IMG/VR virus record: IMGVR_UViG_3300031692_000005
Coordinates: 1 to 46,689 of that record
Origin: a virus
Strand: one strand, 5' to 3'
Length of the DNA: 46,689 bases
Shown: one piece after another, positions 36,433 through 43,824 of the stretch
How positions within the stretch are numbered: the first letter of the stretch is position 1
Layout: the number at the start of each line of letters is the position of its first letter
The notes under the pieces: generated by a model
What the model was told of the DNA's origin: nothing
The model's database searches: none
Seen by the model: the letters and a program-made list of their open reading frames with translations, nothing else
Program-made: the position numbers and the translations under genes

Positions 36433-38819
36433 CGGACAGGATCACCGAGCTGACCGAGGAGCAAAAGCGAGAGTTGTCGGCATGGTACGATGCTTGGTTT
36501 GCCATTGGATCCAGCACGCAGCCGGCGGATCGAAAGACGGCTGAAGATGCGATGCGCAGAGCGTACGAGGAGATCGGGGAAGATCCACCCACATTCTTTT
36601 GGGTGGACTCCCCTTTGTCAGCGGCGCTCCTCATCAAGGTGCTGTCGATCTTGGGCAAGAAGCTGAAAGAGGTGCGCAGTGACCCCTGGGGCAGCTCGTT
36701 GGAGAATAAGCTGTCTATTAGACACCCGAACATGGCCTATCCAACGAACATGGCAATGTCTCTAGCCTTACGGAAGTACCTGTCGGACAGGCTATTTAGT
36801 TCTCTCTTTCGAGTGCTCAATCTTGGCCTGAATATGCCGATATCAGACGAGCTAGAGAATCACTTGAACAGCCCGTTGGAAAATAGGCTAGTGACTCTGC
36901 GCTTGGCGTATATGTCGTGTCTAACGAGTGGAACAATCTCTTCAGACCTGCTCCAGTCCTTGATGGGCTACATCGTTACCGCTCTGCATCAACCGATTCA
37001 TTGGAGCCTGGGGACGTCGATAGCAAACGAGGTGAATGAGTTTCTCGTGAATCCCTTGCACAGCCCGTTGGATAGTAGGCTGCATCAAGCGCTACCAACT
37101 TCATACCCTTGCATGAGCCATGAAGGCATGACTGGGAGGTTCTGGAAAGCGCCAGATGAGATGTCCGAGGGTTTGTACGAGGCACTCTGCCACAGCCTCG
37201 GGCATAAGGTAGATGACCAGCTAAACAATCTTCTGGAGTTGGATCCACTGCCATCCTTTCACCACCGGCTCGACTCAACCGTCAACTATGGAGGTATGTT
37301 TGAATCCTATCTCGTAGCTCCAAGCATCGTTCAATCAACACTTGCACTTTCATTGTTTGATATACTGTCAAACAGACTGCGCCTCACGGTTCGTTCTGCA
37401 CTGCTGGATTCGCTAGAGACGTTGGAATCCTTGCGGAGTACACTGCAAGCAATGAACAGACCTTCCACGATCCATTACAGGTTTGGTCCTCACCCATTCT
37501 TGAGCCTCGAAGCAAGAGCGCACATCAGCAGAGAACTATCCAATCAACTAGCCAACACTACGCTACACCTACAGTTTGTTGTGCATGACGCTCTGGTTAT
37601 GTCGTTGGTGCCATTGGAATCCTTGAGAGAACAACTGATGACCCACGAGTCATTGACTAACGTACGGCGTCTATTGTTCTCCCCTTCCTCTTCTGCTCTT
37701 ACTGTTCGACCTGCTGATGTCATACTAGAGGCATTGACTCACCCTCTGTATAACGCCACTGCGCGTGGACTACGTGAAAGAATCCATCTCAACCTAGCAC
37801 ACGAGATGGACCCAATGGCATCTTTGCGATATGAACTGACGAGGGAACTTGGCATCAGCTTGCGCAGATCCATGCGAAAAGCCGCTGAGATGACTCCGCT
37901 ATGGTCCCCAAGAGTGTTGTTTCGACCGCTGCGTGACACTTACAAACATCTGACCCAAGCTGTGCTGGACACCTTACACGAGATGGACCCATCAGCCTCT
38001 TTGCGATCTGAACTGACGAGAGCACTTGGCGTTAGCTTACAGAGGTCCATGCGAAACGAATCTGGATTGAACTCACTGTGGTACTCAAACGTATATCTTC
38101 GACCCCTGAGTGGCATTCACGACCGATTGCTCGGAGCTGTGATGAGTGCCTTGGATGAGCTGATGGAAAGCAAGGAAGCCTTGGAGTACCCTCCCTTCTG
38201 GCATTGGGGGTCCATGGATTCACATTGGATCGCCTTCTACTCCTTCTGCAACGAGGTGCTGGGGATCAAGTACGCGGAAGAAGACATGCGACGCATGCGA
38301 ATCCATCAGGACCTAGCCAAGTCGTGTGGGTGGGTCGTGGCCTACAAGGGCATCTGTATCTTGTGCGAGCGCCCCGAGGAGATCCATTGGTCCAAGGAAG
38401 GCCCCAAGGTGCTGCACCGAGATATGGGTCCGGCGGTACGTTACCGAGACGGCTTCAGCGTATGGTCTCTCCATGACGTGCGCGTGTCTCGGGAGCTGGC
38501 AGAAACCCCGGCGGACCAACTGCCCGTGGAGATGTTCACGAAGGAGCCCAACGCCGAGATTCGGCGGGAGTTCCTGCGCAAGGTAGGCGTGGAGCAGTTT
38601 TGCCGGAAGCTGGGAAGCACCATCTTGGACCAAGAGGGATTCTACGAACTGCACGAGATCGATCTGGGTGGGGAAACGGGTGCGTGGCCGTGCCTCAAGA
38701 TGAAGAACCCGTCCTTGGGGTGTTATCACATGGAATGGGTATCTCGGGATTGCAAAACGGTGAAGGAAGCTCTACGATTCCGTAACCAGTCGAGTCTGAA
38801 GCCGGAACAACTCACATGA
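36429..38819 (+). CDS. Large repeat protein with DUF6745-like C-terminal domain
   Basis: 796 residues. The N-terminal ~580 consist of about eight ~60-residue helical repeats, each with an (S/A)xL(E/D/R)xxL core: SSLENKL 89, SPLENRL 148, SPLDSRL 212, LESLRSTL 332, LESLREQL 396, MASLRYEL 463, SASLRSEL 522. The last two are near-copies (HEMDP start, 59-residue period). Residues ~595-790 (SFCNEVLGIKY, KSCGWVVAY, CERPEEIH, GPAVRYRDGFSVW, EPNAEIRREFL) match my memory of DUF6745. The repeat part is A/T-richer than its surroundings, suggesting transfer. Function unknown. Confidence 0.75.
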   Translation: MTDRITELTEEQKRELSAWYDAWFAIGSSTQPADRKTAEDAMRRAYEEIGEDPPTFFWVDSPLSAALLIKVLSILGKKLKEVRSDPWGSSLENKLSIRHPNMAYPTNMAMSLALRKYLSDRLFSSLFRVLNLGLNMPISDELENHLNSPLENRLVTLRLAYMSCLTSGTISSDLLQSLMGYIVTALHQPIHWSLGTSIANEVNEFLVNPLHSPLDSRLHQALPTSYPCMSHEGMTGRFWKAPDEMSEGLYEALCHSLGHKVDDQLNNLLELDPLPSFHHRLDSTVNYGGMFESYLVAPSIVQSTLALSLFDILSNRLRLTVRSALLDSLETLESLRSTLQAMNRPSTIHYRFGPHPFLSLEARAHISRELSNQLANTTLHLQFVVHDALVMSLVPLESLREQLMTHESLTNVRRLLFSPSSSALTVRPADVILEALTHPLYNATARGLRERIHLNLAHEMDPMASLRYELTRELGISLRRSMRKAAEMTPLWSPRVLFRPLRDTYKHLTQAVLDTLHEMDPSASLRSELTRALGVSLQRSMRNESGLNSLWYSNVYLRPLSGIHDRLLGAVMSALDELMESKEALEYPPFWHWGSMDSHWIAFYSFCNEVLGIKYAEEDMRRMRIHQDLAKSCGWVVAYKGICILCERPEEIHWSKEGPKVLHRDMGPAVRYRDGFSVWSLHDVRVSRELAETPADQLPVEMFTKEPNAEIRREFLRKVGVEQFCRKLGSTILDQEGFYELHEIDLGGETGAWPCLKMKNPSLGCYHMEWVSRDCKTVKEALRFRNQSSLKPEQLT

Positions 38820-38830
38820 AGGAGGATGCA

Positions 38831-39157
38831 ATGCGGAAGAAGCTGATCCAGCAGGGTGACGTTCTCATGTTCACGGAAGAGGCGTTGCCGGAAGGAGCCA
38901 AGACAATAGCCCCCAAGGCTCGGGGGTACGTCCTGGCGGAAGGGGAAGCCACGGGACACGCCCACGTCATCGTTCCCACGCCCGAGATCGAGATGTACGA
39001 GGACAGCAAGGGGGTCTTGTGGCTGAAGACCGGGACCCCCACGGAGGTGCGCCACGAAGAGCACAACACCGTCACCTTGGAGCCTGGGATCTACCGGGTG
39101 GGCATCGTCCAGGAGGTTGACCCCTTCGAGAACGAGATCCACGACGTCATGGACTGA
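38831..39157 (+). CDS. Small TGHAH-motif protein, partner of the repeat protein
   Basis: 108 residues from the ATG at 38831 (MRKKLIQQGDVLMF), behind AAGGAGG. All-beta sequence with EGEATGHAHVIV, then VRHEEHNTVTLEPGIYRVG and VQEVDPFENEIHDV. From memory, this His-rich small protein type recurs next to DUF6745 genes in phages, plasmids and bacteria, which would make the two a conserved module. Histidines could hold a metal. Overlap-free, 11 bases after its neighbour. Confidence 0.7.
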   Translation: MRKKLIQQGDVLMFTEEALPEGAKTIAPKARGYVLAEGEATGHAHVIVPTPEIEMYEDSKGVLWLKTGTPTEVRHEEHNTVTLEPGIYRVGIVQEVDPFENEIHDVMD

Positions 39158-39182
39158 GAGTTGAAAGGAGGTCTGCACGATC

Positions 39183-39365
39183 ATGTATCCCGTCCAGGAG
39201 CAAGTCGAGAAAGCCGACCGGGAACAGTTGGCGAGATGGCACCGGTTTCTACCGTGCCCCGCGACCACGGAGGAAGCGGACATCATGGAGGAGATCGAAG
39301 AACGCTTTGAAGCCATGGGGGGCTTCACTCCGGAGCTGTCCAAGAAGATCGGGTGGAAAGGGTAG
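39183..39365 (+). CDS. Small conserved-type protein
   Basis: 60 residues, ATG behind AAAGGAGG. Contains ADREQLARWHRFLPCPATTE and an acidic helix, ending MGGFTPELSKKIGW. From memory, short proteins with an REQLARW..FLP...GGFTPE..K.IGW plan are common in phage genomes, without assigned function. Follows the TGHAH gene by 25 bases and may belong to the same unit. Confidence 0.65.
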   Translation: MYPVQEQVEKADREQLARWHRFLPCPATTEEADIMEEIEERFEAMGGFTPELSKKIGWKG

Positions 39366-39373
39366 TACTGAGC

Positions 39374-39967
39374 ATGCTTGCCACACTCCTGGTCGTCTTC
39401 GTGGTCCTAGCGCCTACACTGCTCATTCTGTTGATGGGAGGATACCATGCCGGTCAAGGTCGTGAAGAGAAGCGGAGCCAAGCCTTGGAAGATCGTGGAA
39501 GTGGCAACAGGCAAGGTCGTGGGATCCAGCACGAGCAAGGAGGACGCCGAAGCCTCCGCTCGTGCGCGGAATGCGGCCCACGCCAAGAAGGTAGGCAGAA
39601 AGGGGTAGCCATGACCCAACACATCTCGGCATTGAATGTAACCCCTCCACTACCGGCGGTACTGGTTTGTCCTGTTTGCAAGAAGGCGTGGTTTCGAGAG
39701 GATGAGGATACTCCAGAAGGTACTAGAAGGATGTCTCCAGAACACATCATCGAAGCTGATGGTACAATGGGAGGAACCTGTCCTGGATCCCTGTTGCCGT
39801 TCTACAGCTTTGATGAAGTCATGGCGACCCTTGCGAAATCGCTGGGCATCGGAGCTTGCGTGATGCACTCGGACGGCAAGCCACCTACGATCCTAGCCTC
39901 CCCAGACGGACCTCCAGAACCTCCAAGGCTGAGGGGACCTGTCTCAAGAGGGCCAAGTCTTTCTTGA
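39374..39967 (+). CDS. Possible membrane-leader form of the 39611 gene (uncertain)
   Basis: An open frame from the ATG at 39374 begins with a clear membrane helix (MLATLLVVFVVLAPTLLILL), then 60 poorly protein-like residues over the 53-residue gene, and then runs in frame into the Cys protein at 39611. There is no stop between, so the helix is either part of a long form or a separate, read-through product. Weak ribosome site (AAAGGG, 11 bases). Confidence 0.3.
   Translation: MLATLLVVFVVLAPTLLILLMGGYHAGQGREEKRSQALEDRGSGNRQGRGIQHEQGGRRSLRSCAECGPRQEGRQKGVAMTQHISALNVTPPLPAVLVCPVCKKAWFREDEDTPEGTRRMSPEHIIEADGTMGGTCPGSLLPFYSFDEVMATLAKSLGIGACVMHSDGKPPTILASPDGPPEPPRLRGPVSRGPSLS
39447..39608 (+). CDS. 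53-residue basic phage protein (MPVKVVK type)
   Basis: ATG behind GGGAGG with a 5-base gap. Sequence MPVKVVKRSGAKPWKIVEVA, then GKVVGSSTSKEDAEASARAR and NAAHAKK. Short proteins of this build (an antiparallel strand pair, then an Ala/Arg/Lys helix ending ARNAAHAKK) are, from memory, frequent in phages and mobile elements. Possibly DNA- or RNA-binding. The frame differs from the surrounding membrane-leader frame. Confidence 0.7.
   Translation: MPVKVVKRSGAKPWKIVEVATGKVVGSSTSKEDAEASARARNAAHAKKVGRKG
39611..39967 (+). CDS. Small Cys-containing protein at the end of the early block
   Basis: 118 residues, ATG behind GAAAGGGGTAGCC. A CXXC pair (LVCPVCKKAWFRED) and a later GTCPGSLLPFYSF suggest a zinc-knuckle-like fold. 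The C-terminal 28 residues (PPTILASPDGPPEPP...) are Pro/Arg-rich and lie in the 83-base antisense overlap with the leftward gene at 39885-40445. Function unknown. Confidence 0.6.
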   Translation: MTQHISALNVTPPLPAVLVCPVCKKAWFREDEDTPEGTRRMSPEHIIEADGTMGGTCPGSLLPFYSFDEVMATLAKSLGIGACVMHSDGKPPTILASPDGPPEPPRLRGPVSRGPSLS

Positions 39968-40445
39968 TGGCGAGGATGGCACAGACGTCTTCCATGTCGA
40001 ACCACTGACAGTAAACGCCGATGCAGGGTGCCCCTGCCAAAGGGCAGATGGGTGTGCCGGCAGAGGCAACCTGAGCCTCTGGAGATGTACCTGGAGGCTC
40101 AGGCTCATCAAAGGCACTGCCCACCACAGGCAGTGTACGATCGAGGGAGGGTCCTGGTCCCGGATCCCTGCCCACAGGCACCCCCAGCCGCGTTGGCGCG
40201 CTGGGGGTGCCTGACGGGGCCTCTTCCGGAAGCGTAGGTAGCGTCCGCTCCGGGGGCTCGGGAACAGGCCCCAATACCGGGTACTTCGGAATCACCCGGC
40301 GACGTAAAGGGGGTGGGGTCTCAAGTGCTCCCAGGGGGCCTGGCGCGACGGCTGGTGAGTATCGCTCCAGGGGTGCCAAGGGCTTGAGACCCCGCGCAGA
40401 TTTCTGGATGAGCCGATCTCCAGGCCTCTGCGGCTTACCGGACAC
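39885..40445 (-). CDS. Pro-rich protein with C-terminal Cys domain, last late gene
   Basis: 186 residues from a GTG that overlaps the preceding gene end. Residues 1-120 are Pro/Gly/Arg-rich and probably disordered. Residues ~130-175 form an ordered part with PICPLAGAPCIGVYCQWFD, MEDVCAILAIKKDLALLRQV. Four cysteines suggest a metal site. Several long inverted repeats lie within its coding sequence. It converges with the rightward block. Function unknown; a virion or lysis accessory is possible. Confidence 0.65.
   Translation of the reverse strand: MSGKPQRPGDRLIQKSARGLKPLAPLERYSPAVAPGPLGALETPPPLRRRVIPKYPVLGPVPEPPERTLPTLPEEAPSGTPSAPTRLGVPVGRDPGPGPSLDRTLPVVGSAFDEPEPPGTSPEAQVASAGTPICPLAGAPCIGVYCQWFDMEDVCAILAIKKDLALLRQVPSALEVLEVRLGRLGS
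40115..40135. repeat. Inverted repeat (hairpin) at the convergence
   Basis: CACTGCC (40115-40121) with GGCAGTG (40129-40135), 7-base loop. One of three perfect hairpins in the coding sequence at the point where the two transcription units meet. Confidence 0.7.
40175..40213. terminator. 14-bp hairpin, candidate bidirectional transcription stop
   Basis: CAGGCACCCCCAGC (40175-40188) is an exact inverted repeat of GCTGGGGGTGCCTG (40200-40213), with an 11-base loop. It lies inside the Pro-rich gene, about 210 bases past the end of the rightward block. No T-run follows on either strand, so classical termination is not shown. It would stall transcription from either side. Confidence 0.5.
40315..40393. 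repeat. Long-range inverted repeat
   Basis: GGGGTCTCAAG (40315-40325) is the exact reverse complement of CTTGAGACCCC (40383-40393), separated by 57 bases. It is within the Pro-rich gene and encloses a GC-rich region, so the message of this end of the late unit is strongly structured. Confidence 0.65.
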
Positions 40446-40698
40446 GATCCGTCATCCTGCGTAGAATGTCCTTCTGGTCTGCTTCGATCCGAGTCATAGA
40501 CTCTTTGATGTGCGTGATGTCCTTTGCCATACCCTCCCGTAAAGCAGCGCACGTCTCCGCATTGACCTTGTTGACATCCTTTCCGTTGTGCGACCGATCG
40601 ATCATCTCCCGCAAGAAAAGGACCACCCCAGCTACCAAGACGCCACCTACGCTTTGAGAAGCGATGGTAGTCAACTCGTTGATGACTGGATCAGGCAT
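40435..40698 (-). CDS. Small membrane + coiled-coil protein, holin-like
   Basis: 87 residues, ATG behind GGGAGACTGA. One N-terminal hydrophobic helix (SVGGVLVAGVVLFLREMI) is followed by a charged helical region (MAKDITHIKESMTRIEADQ...). One-helix, small, late-expressed and basic-tailed is a holin-like profile. A structural function in the virion is the alternative. It follows the 1041-residue internal protein without a gap. Confidence 0.55.
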   Translation of the reverse strand: MPDPVINELTTIASQSVGGVLVAGVVLFLREMIDRSHNGKDVNKVNAETCAALREGMAKDITHIKESMTRIEADQKDILRRMTDRVR

Positions 40699-43600
40699 TC
40701 AGTCTCCCATTCCCCGACTTTTGTAGACCTTCTCTCTTTGCTTGAGGTAGGTCTGCACAATCCGGTTTACGTCTTCATCGTGTCCGGAGTAGATGGCGCT
40801 GCGGGCGGATTGGCGAGCAGCCTGTTCCAAGTCTTCCAGTTGGCGACGAAGCTGATAACTGGACCTGCCCATATCGAGTGGGTAGGTCCGACCTGCGGTA
40901 ACTCGCATGAGCTGGGATGTAAAGTCCAACTCTTGCGGGTTATCGATGAGCTGGTGCAGGGTGCTCGTCAAACGGATGGACTTGATGATATGTGCCAACT
41001 TGTTGGGTACGGAAACTCCGTGCATCCTGTTCCCAAAGGTACCGAAGCGGGTGCGCTCTCCATGAAGCACGCTGTTCAAGTGATCGATGCGTCGATCCGT
41101 GAACCAGTTGTAGTTCATCATCAACTCGATAGGAACCCTGGCCCAAGGTGTCAGATTCTGTGTAAGCCATTCCCATGAGTTGAATATCTCCGAGATGTCG
41201 ATCAGTGGAAGCCAGTTTTTGAGAGCGAAGTACTCATAGCGTCCCGCCTTGTTCTTACGAACGCGAACCGAGAAGTTCTTCTTCATCCATTCATTTAGAT
41301 ACTTCTCCTCCGGTGGGGTCTGCTCCGAACCCTCCCAGGTTTGCAACGCATCGTTGAAGCGAGCGATGCGATCCGGACGTCGTACAAGCATCTCCAGTTG
41401 GTAGGGGATGTTCTTGCGACTCCAGGCATAGAACGGCAGCGCCTGACGCAGGCCACGCTCCATGGGCGTGAGCTGGTGATAATCGAAGAAGTGCTTCTTC
41501 ATGCTGCGCACGGCATCGTCGATTGTGGCTCCAGTGCGGAGCTTCTGGATTACATGCGCCATGCGGAAGCGATCATCGACGTAGCTTCCGATACGGAAAC
41601 CACGCTCCACCCAGGGATGTTCACCTACGAAACCGAGACGAATCTTCTCGGCAATCGTGGGTGTGGGCGGACCCACGAAAGGCTTCCCCTTGCGCCCATT
41701 CGCCACCCAATCCTTGCGCGCCCCGCGCAGCAGCTCCAACTCAGGATCATCTACCCCGTACTTCTTGATGTACTCGATATGCCGGCGCATCGTATGAGGC
41801 TCATCGGATACGAAGCCGACACCCCATCCATTGCGCTTCTGCACCTCTCGCCAAATCTCAGCCGCCGTCCAGTCTCTCCCCGTCTCGGCGTTGCGGGCTC
41901 CCTTGAGAACCCAAGAACGGGACGAGGCTCCACCCCTGCGCACCGCCTTCCAGGCACTGGCACTGCGCTGGATGTTCGCCATGGCTGATGCGGGTTCCTC
42001 GGAACCCAGGTAGTAGTTCCAAGCAGCACCCACGGCGTTCCTTGAATGGTAAGCAGGAAATATCGACAACGCCCAGCTCTTGAAGGACTGATTGGCGGCG
42101 GAGACCACCCGCATGAACTGCTTCAAGTGTGGCCCGATGTTGAGATCCGCTTCGTAGTACCGACGCAGAAAGGTGGCCGCATCCGGATCCATAGCGTAGC
42201 CGGCCAACTCCGGAATGCCCTTGACCTCGATCCAGTCCGCCGGCACATCCGGGGTGCCTACCGGGGCGACCAGGCGGGATTGACCTGGATCCATCCCATG
42301 GCGCTTCACCGCGTCGAACCATTCCTTTGACAGCATGGCTCGATCGGACGACATCCCGCGAGCGGCATCGATAACAGTAGGATCCGTCTCGAAGAACTGC
42401 TTGATCTGCCCGGGCTTGATAAAGTCGCCCCAACCCTTCTCGTAGATCCAAGCGTTCTTGTCAGCCGTGCTCATGGCCGGTACGAGCTTGCCCACGTAGT
42501 TGGGGGCATTGCGCTCGTAGCTAAGCATCCCACTGTCCGCCAAGCGTTCGATGAAGCGCAGACTGGAACGGGTCATCGGCTGGCCGGAGAATCGTTGCAG
42601 ATACTTGACCGGATTGACGGTACGCACCGTGCGCTTGCCGTTCTTCACAACGGGCACGGTAATGAGCTTGAGCAAACCATTGGATGCGTAGTCCTGAAAA
42701 GCCTGCGGATCAAGGATACGCATGGTGCGGGCGATCTCGTGACCCATGTGCTCCGTTGGAGGTGTTGTGTAAGCCCGACCCCTACGAGCCCTACCCCCAA
42801 TCAAGGTATCCTTCATTAGCCGCTTCTGTTCCATGTCCATCCAAGCGCGGGCTTCATGCGATAGAATACCTGCCGAATAACCCGCGTCGGGATGCGTGTG
42901 CAAAGCCAGATCATGCCCCAAGCGAGCCTCATCGGCGACGAGCACCTCCTTCGCCATGCGGTTACGCTTTATGACGGCATCTCGTACGGAACGAATCAGA
43001 TCCGTATCGCTGGCTTCAGCCGGACCCCCGAAGGTGGGGGGCAATCCGAAGTTGTCGATCACAGCCGAACGAGCACGATCATAGGGCGTCTTGACTTTAC
43101 CAACGCCAAAGCCTTCCAACTCGCCCTTGGCGTTGCGGGCTTGCACAATGTAGGGATGTGCGTCCGTGGCCTCCGTTACAGCGGACTTCAAGCGTACATA
43201 GGCATCCTCAGGAGGGATGTCAAGACGAGCAGCGAAGCGTTGCGCGGCCTTCTGCAACACGGGCTCCAACTCGTCTGCCACCTTCTCTACGCGCAGACGC
43301 TGAGCCCCGGTTATGGAGCTGAAGAGTTCCTGGTGCGTTCGCATGAGCCACGGATCGGCTCCAATGTTGAATCCGAACTTCTGCGAGACTAGCGCAGTGT
43401 AGTGATCCAGGAAACGGCCCACCTGAGGAAGATGCACTTTGCCCAAGACCGCTTCCGCCGCCTTACCGGCTTGGAGTGTGCGGCCGGCCGCGCTCGTGGC
43501 GCGGCCCAGCCGCGTGGGGGCCAGCCACTTGGCGACGTATCCCAAGCGCGTGGCCGGATCGACCATGGACCCCAACACCATGCCCGCTCCCGCCCGTCCC

Positions 43601-43824
43601 ACCTTCTCCAAAGGACTGGGATAGGGTCCCGGAGGCATGACAGAGTTGATCACATCCCCCATATAGGCGGGACCGCCCTGGGGCATGCGGGCGTAGGCTT
43701 GAGGATCAATGCCCTTGAGCACGGGCATGACCGCACCGCGCACCACGGCCTCTTCACCCAGACCTGCCGCGCGCAGAATGGTCCCCAGCGGAGTGTGTTC
43801 CCATTGGCCGCGTTCATCTGGCAC
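40699..43824 (-). CDS. Large internal virion (ejection) protein
   Basis: 1041 residues from a GTG with AAGGAGGG upstream. Long helical protein with a hydrophobic N-terminal part and a conserved-looking block near 770-860: DDAVRSMKKHFFDYHQLTPM, ERGLRQALPFYAWSRKNIPY, QLEMLVRRPDRIARFNDAL. I know this block from large internal or polyvalent proteins of podoviruses that are ejected into the host with the DNA. No lytic domain is clear. It follows the HEXXH protein with an 11-base overlap. Confidence 0.75.
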   Translation of the reverse strand: MPDERGQWEHTPLGTILRAAGLGEEAVVRGAVMPVLKGIDPQAYARMPQGGPAYMGDVINSVMPPGPYPSPLEKVGRAGAGMVLGSMVDPATRLGYVAKWLAPTRLGRATSAAGRTLQAGKAAEAVLGKVHLPQVGRFLDHYTALVSQKFGFNIGADPWLMRTHQELFSSITGAQRLRVEKVADELEPVLQKAAQRFAARLDIPPEDAYVRLKSAVTEATDAHPYIVQARNAKGELEGFGVGKVKTPYDRARSAVIDNFGLPPTFGGPAEASDTDLIRSVRDAVIKRNRMAKEVLVADEARLGHDLALHTHPDAGYSAGILSHEARAWMDMEQKRLMKDTLIGGRARRGRAYTTPPTEHMGHEIARTMRILDPQAFQDYASNGLLKLITVPVVKNGKRTVRTVNPVKYLQRFSGQPMTRSSLRFIERLADSGMLSYERNAPNYVGKLVPAMSTADKNAWIYEKGWGDFIKPGQIKQFFETDPTVIDAARGMSSDRAMLSKEWFDAVKRHGMDPGQSRLVAPVGTPDVPADWIEVKGIPELAGYAMDPDAATFLRRYYEADLNIGPHLKQFMRVVSAANQSFKSWALSIFPAYHSRNAVGAAWNYYLGSEEPASAMANIQRSASAWKAVRRGGASSRSWVLKGARNAETGRDWTAAEIWREVQKRNGWGVGFVSDEPHTMRRHIEYIKKYGVDDPELELLRGARKDWVANGRKGKPFVGPPTPTIAEKIRLGFVGEHPWVERGFRIGSYVDDRFRMAHVIQKLRTGATIDDAVRSMKKHFFDYHQLTPMERGLRQALPFYAWSRKNIPYQLEMLVRRPDRIARFNDALQTWEGSEQTPPEEKYLNEWMKKNFSVRVRKNKAGRYEYFALKNWLPLIDISEIFNSWEWLTQNLTPWARVPIELMMNYNWFTDRRIDHLNSVLHGERTRFGTFGNRMHGVSVPNKLAHIIKSIRLTSTLHQLIDNPQELDFTSQLMRVTAGRTYPLDMGRSSYQLRRQLEDLEQAARQSARSAIYSGHDEDVNRIVQTYLKQREKVYKSRGMGD

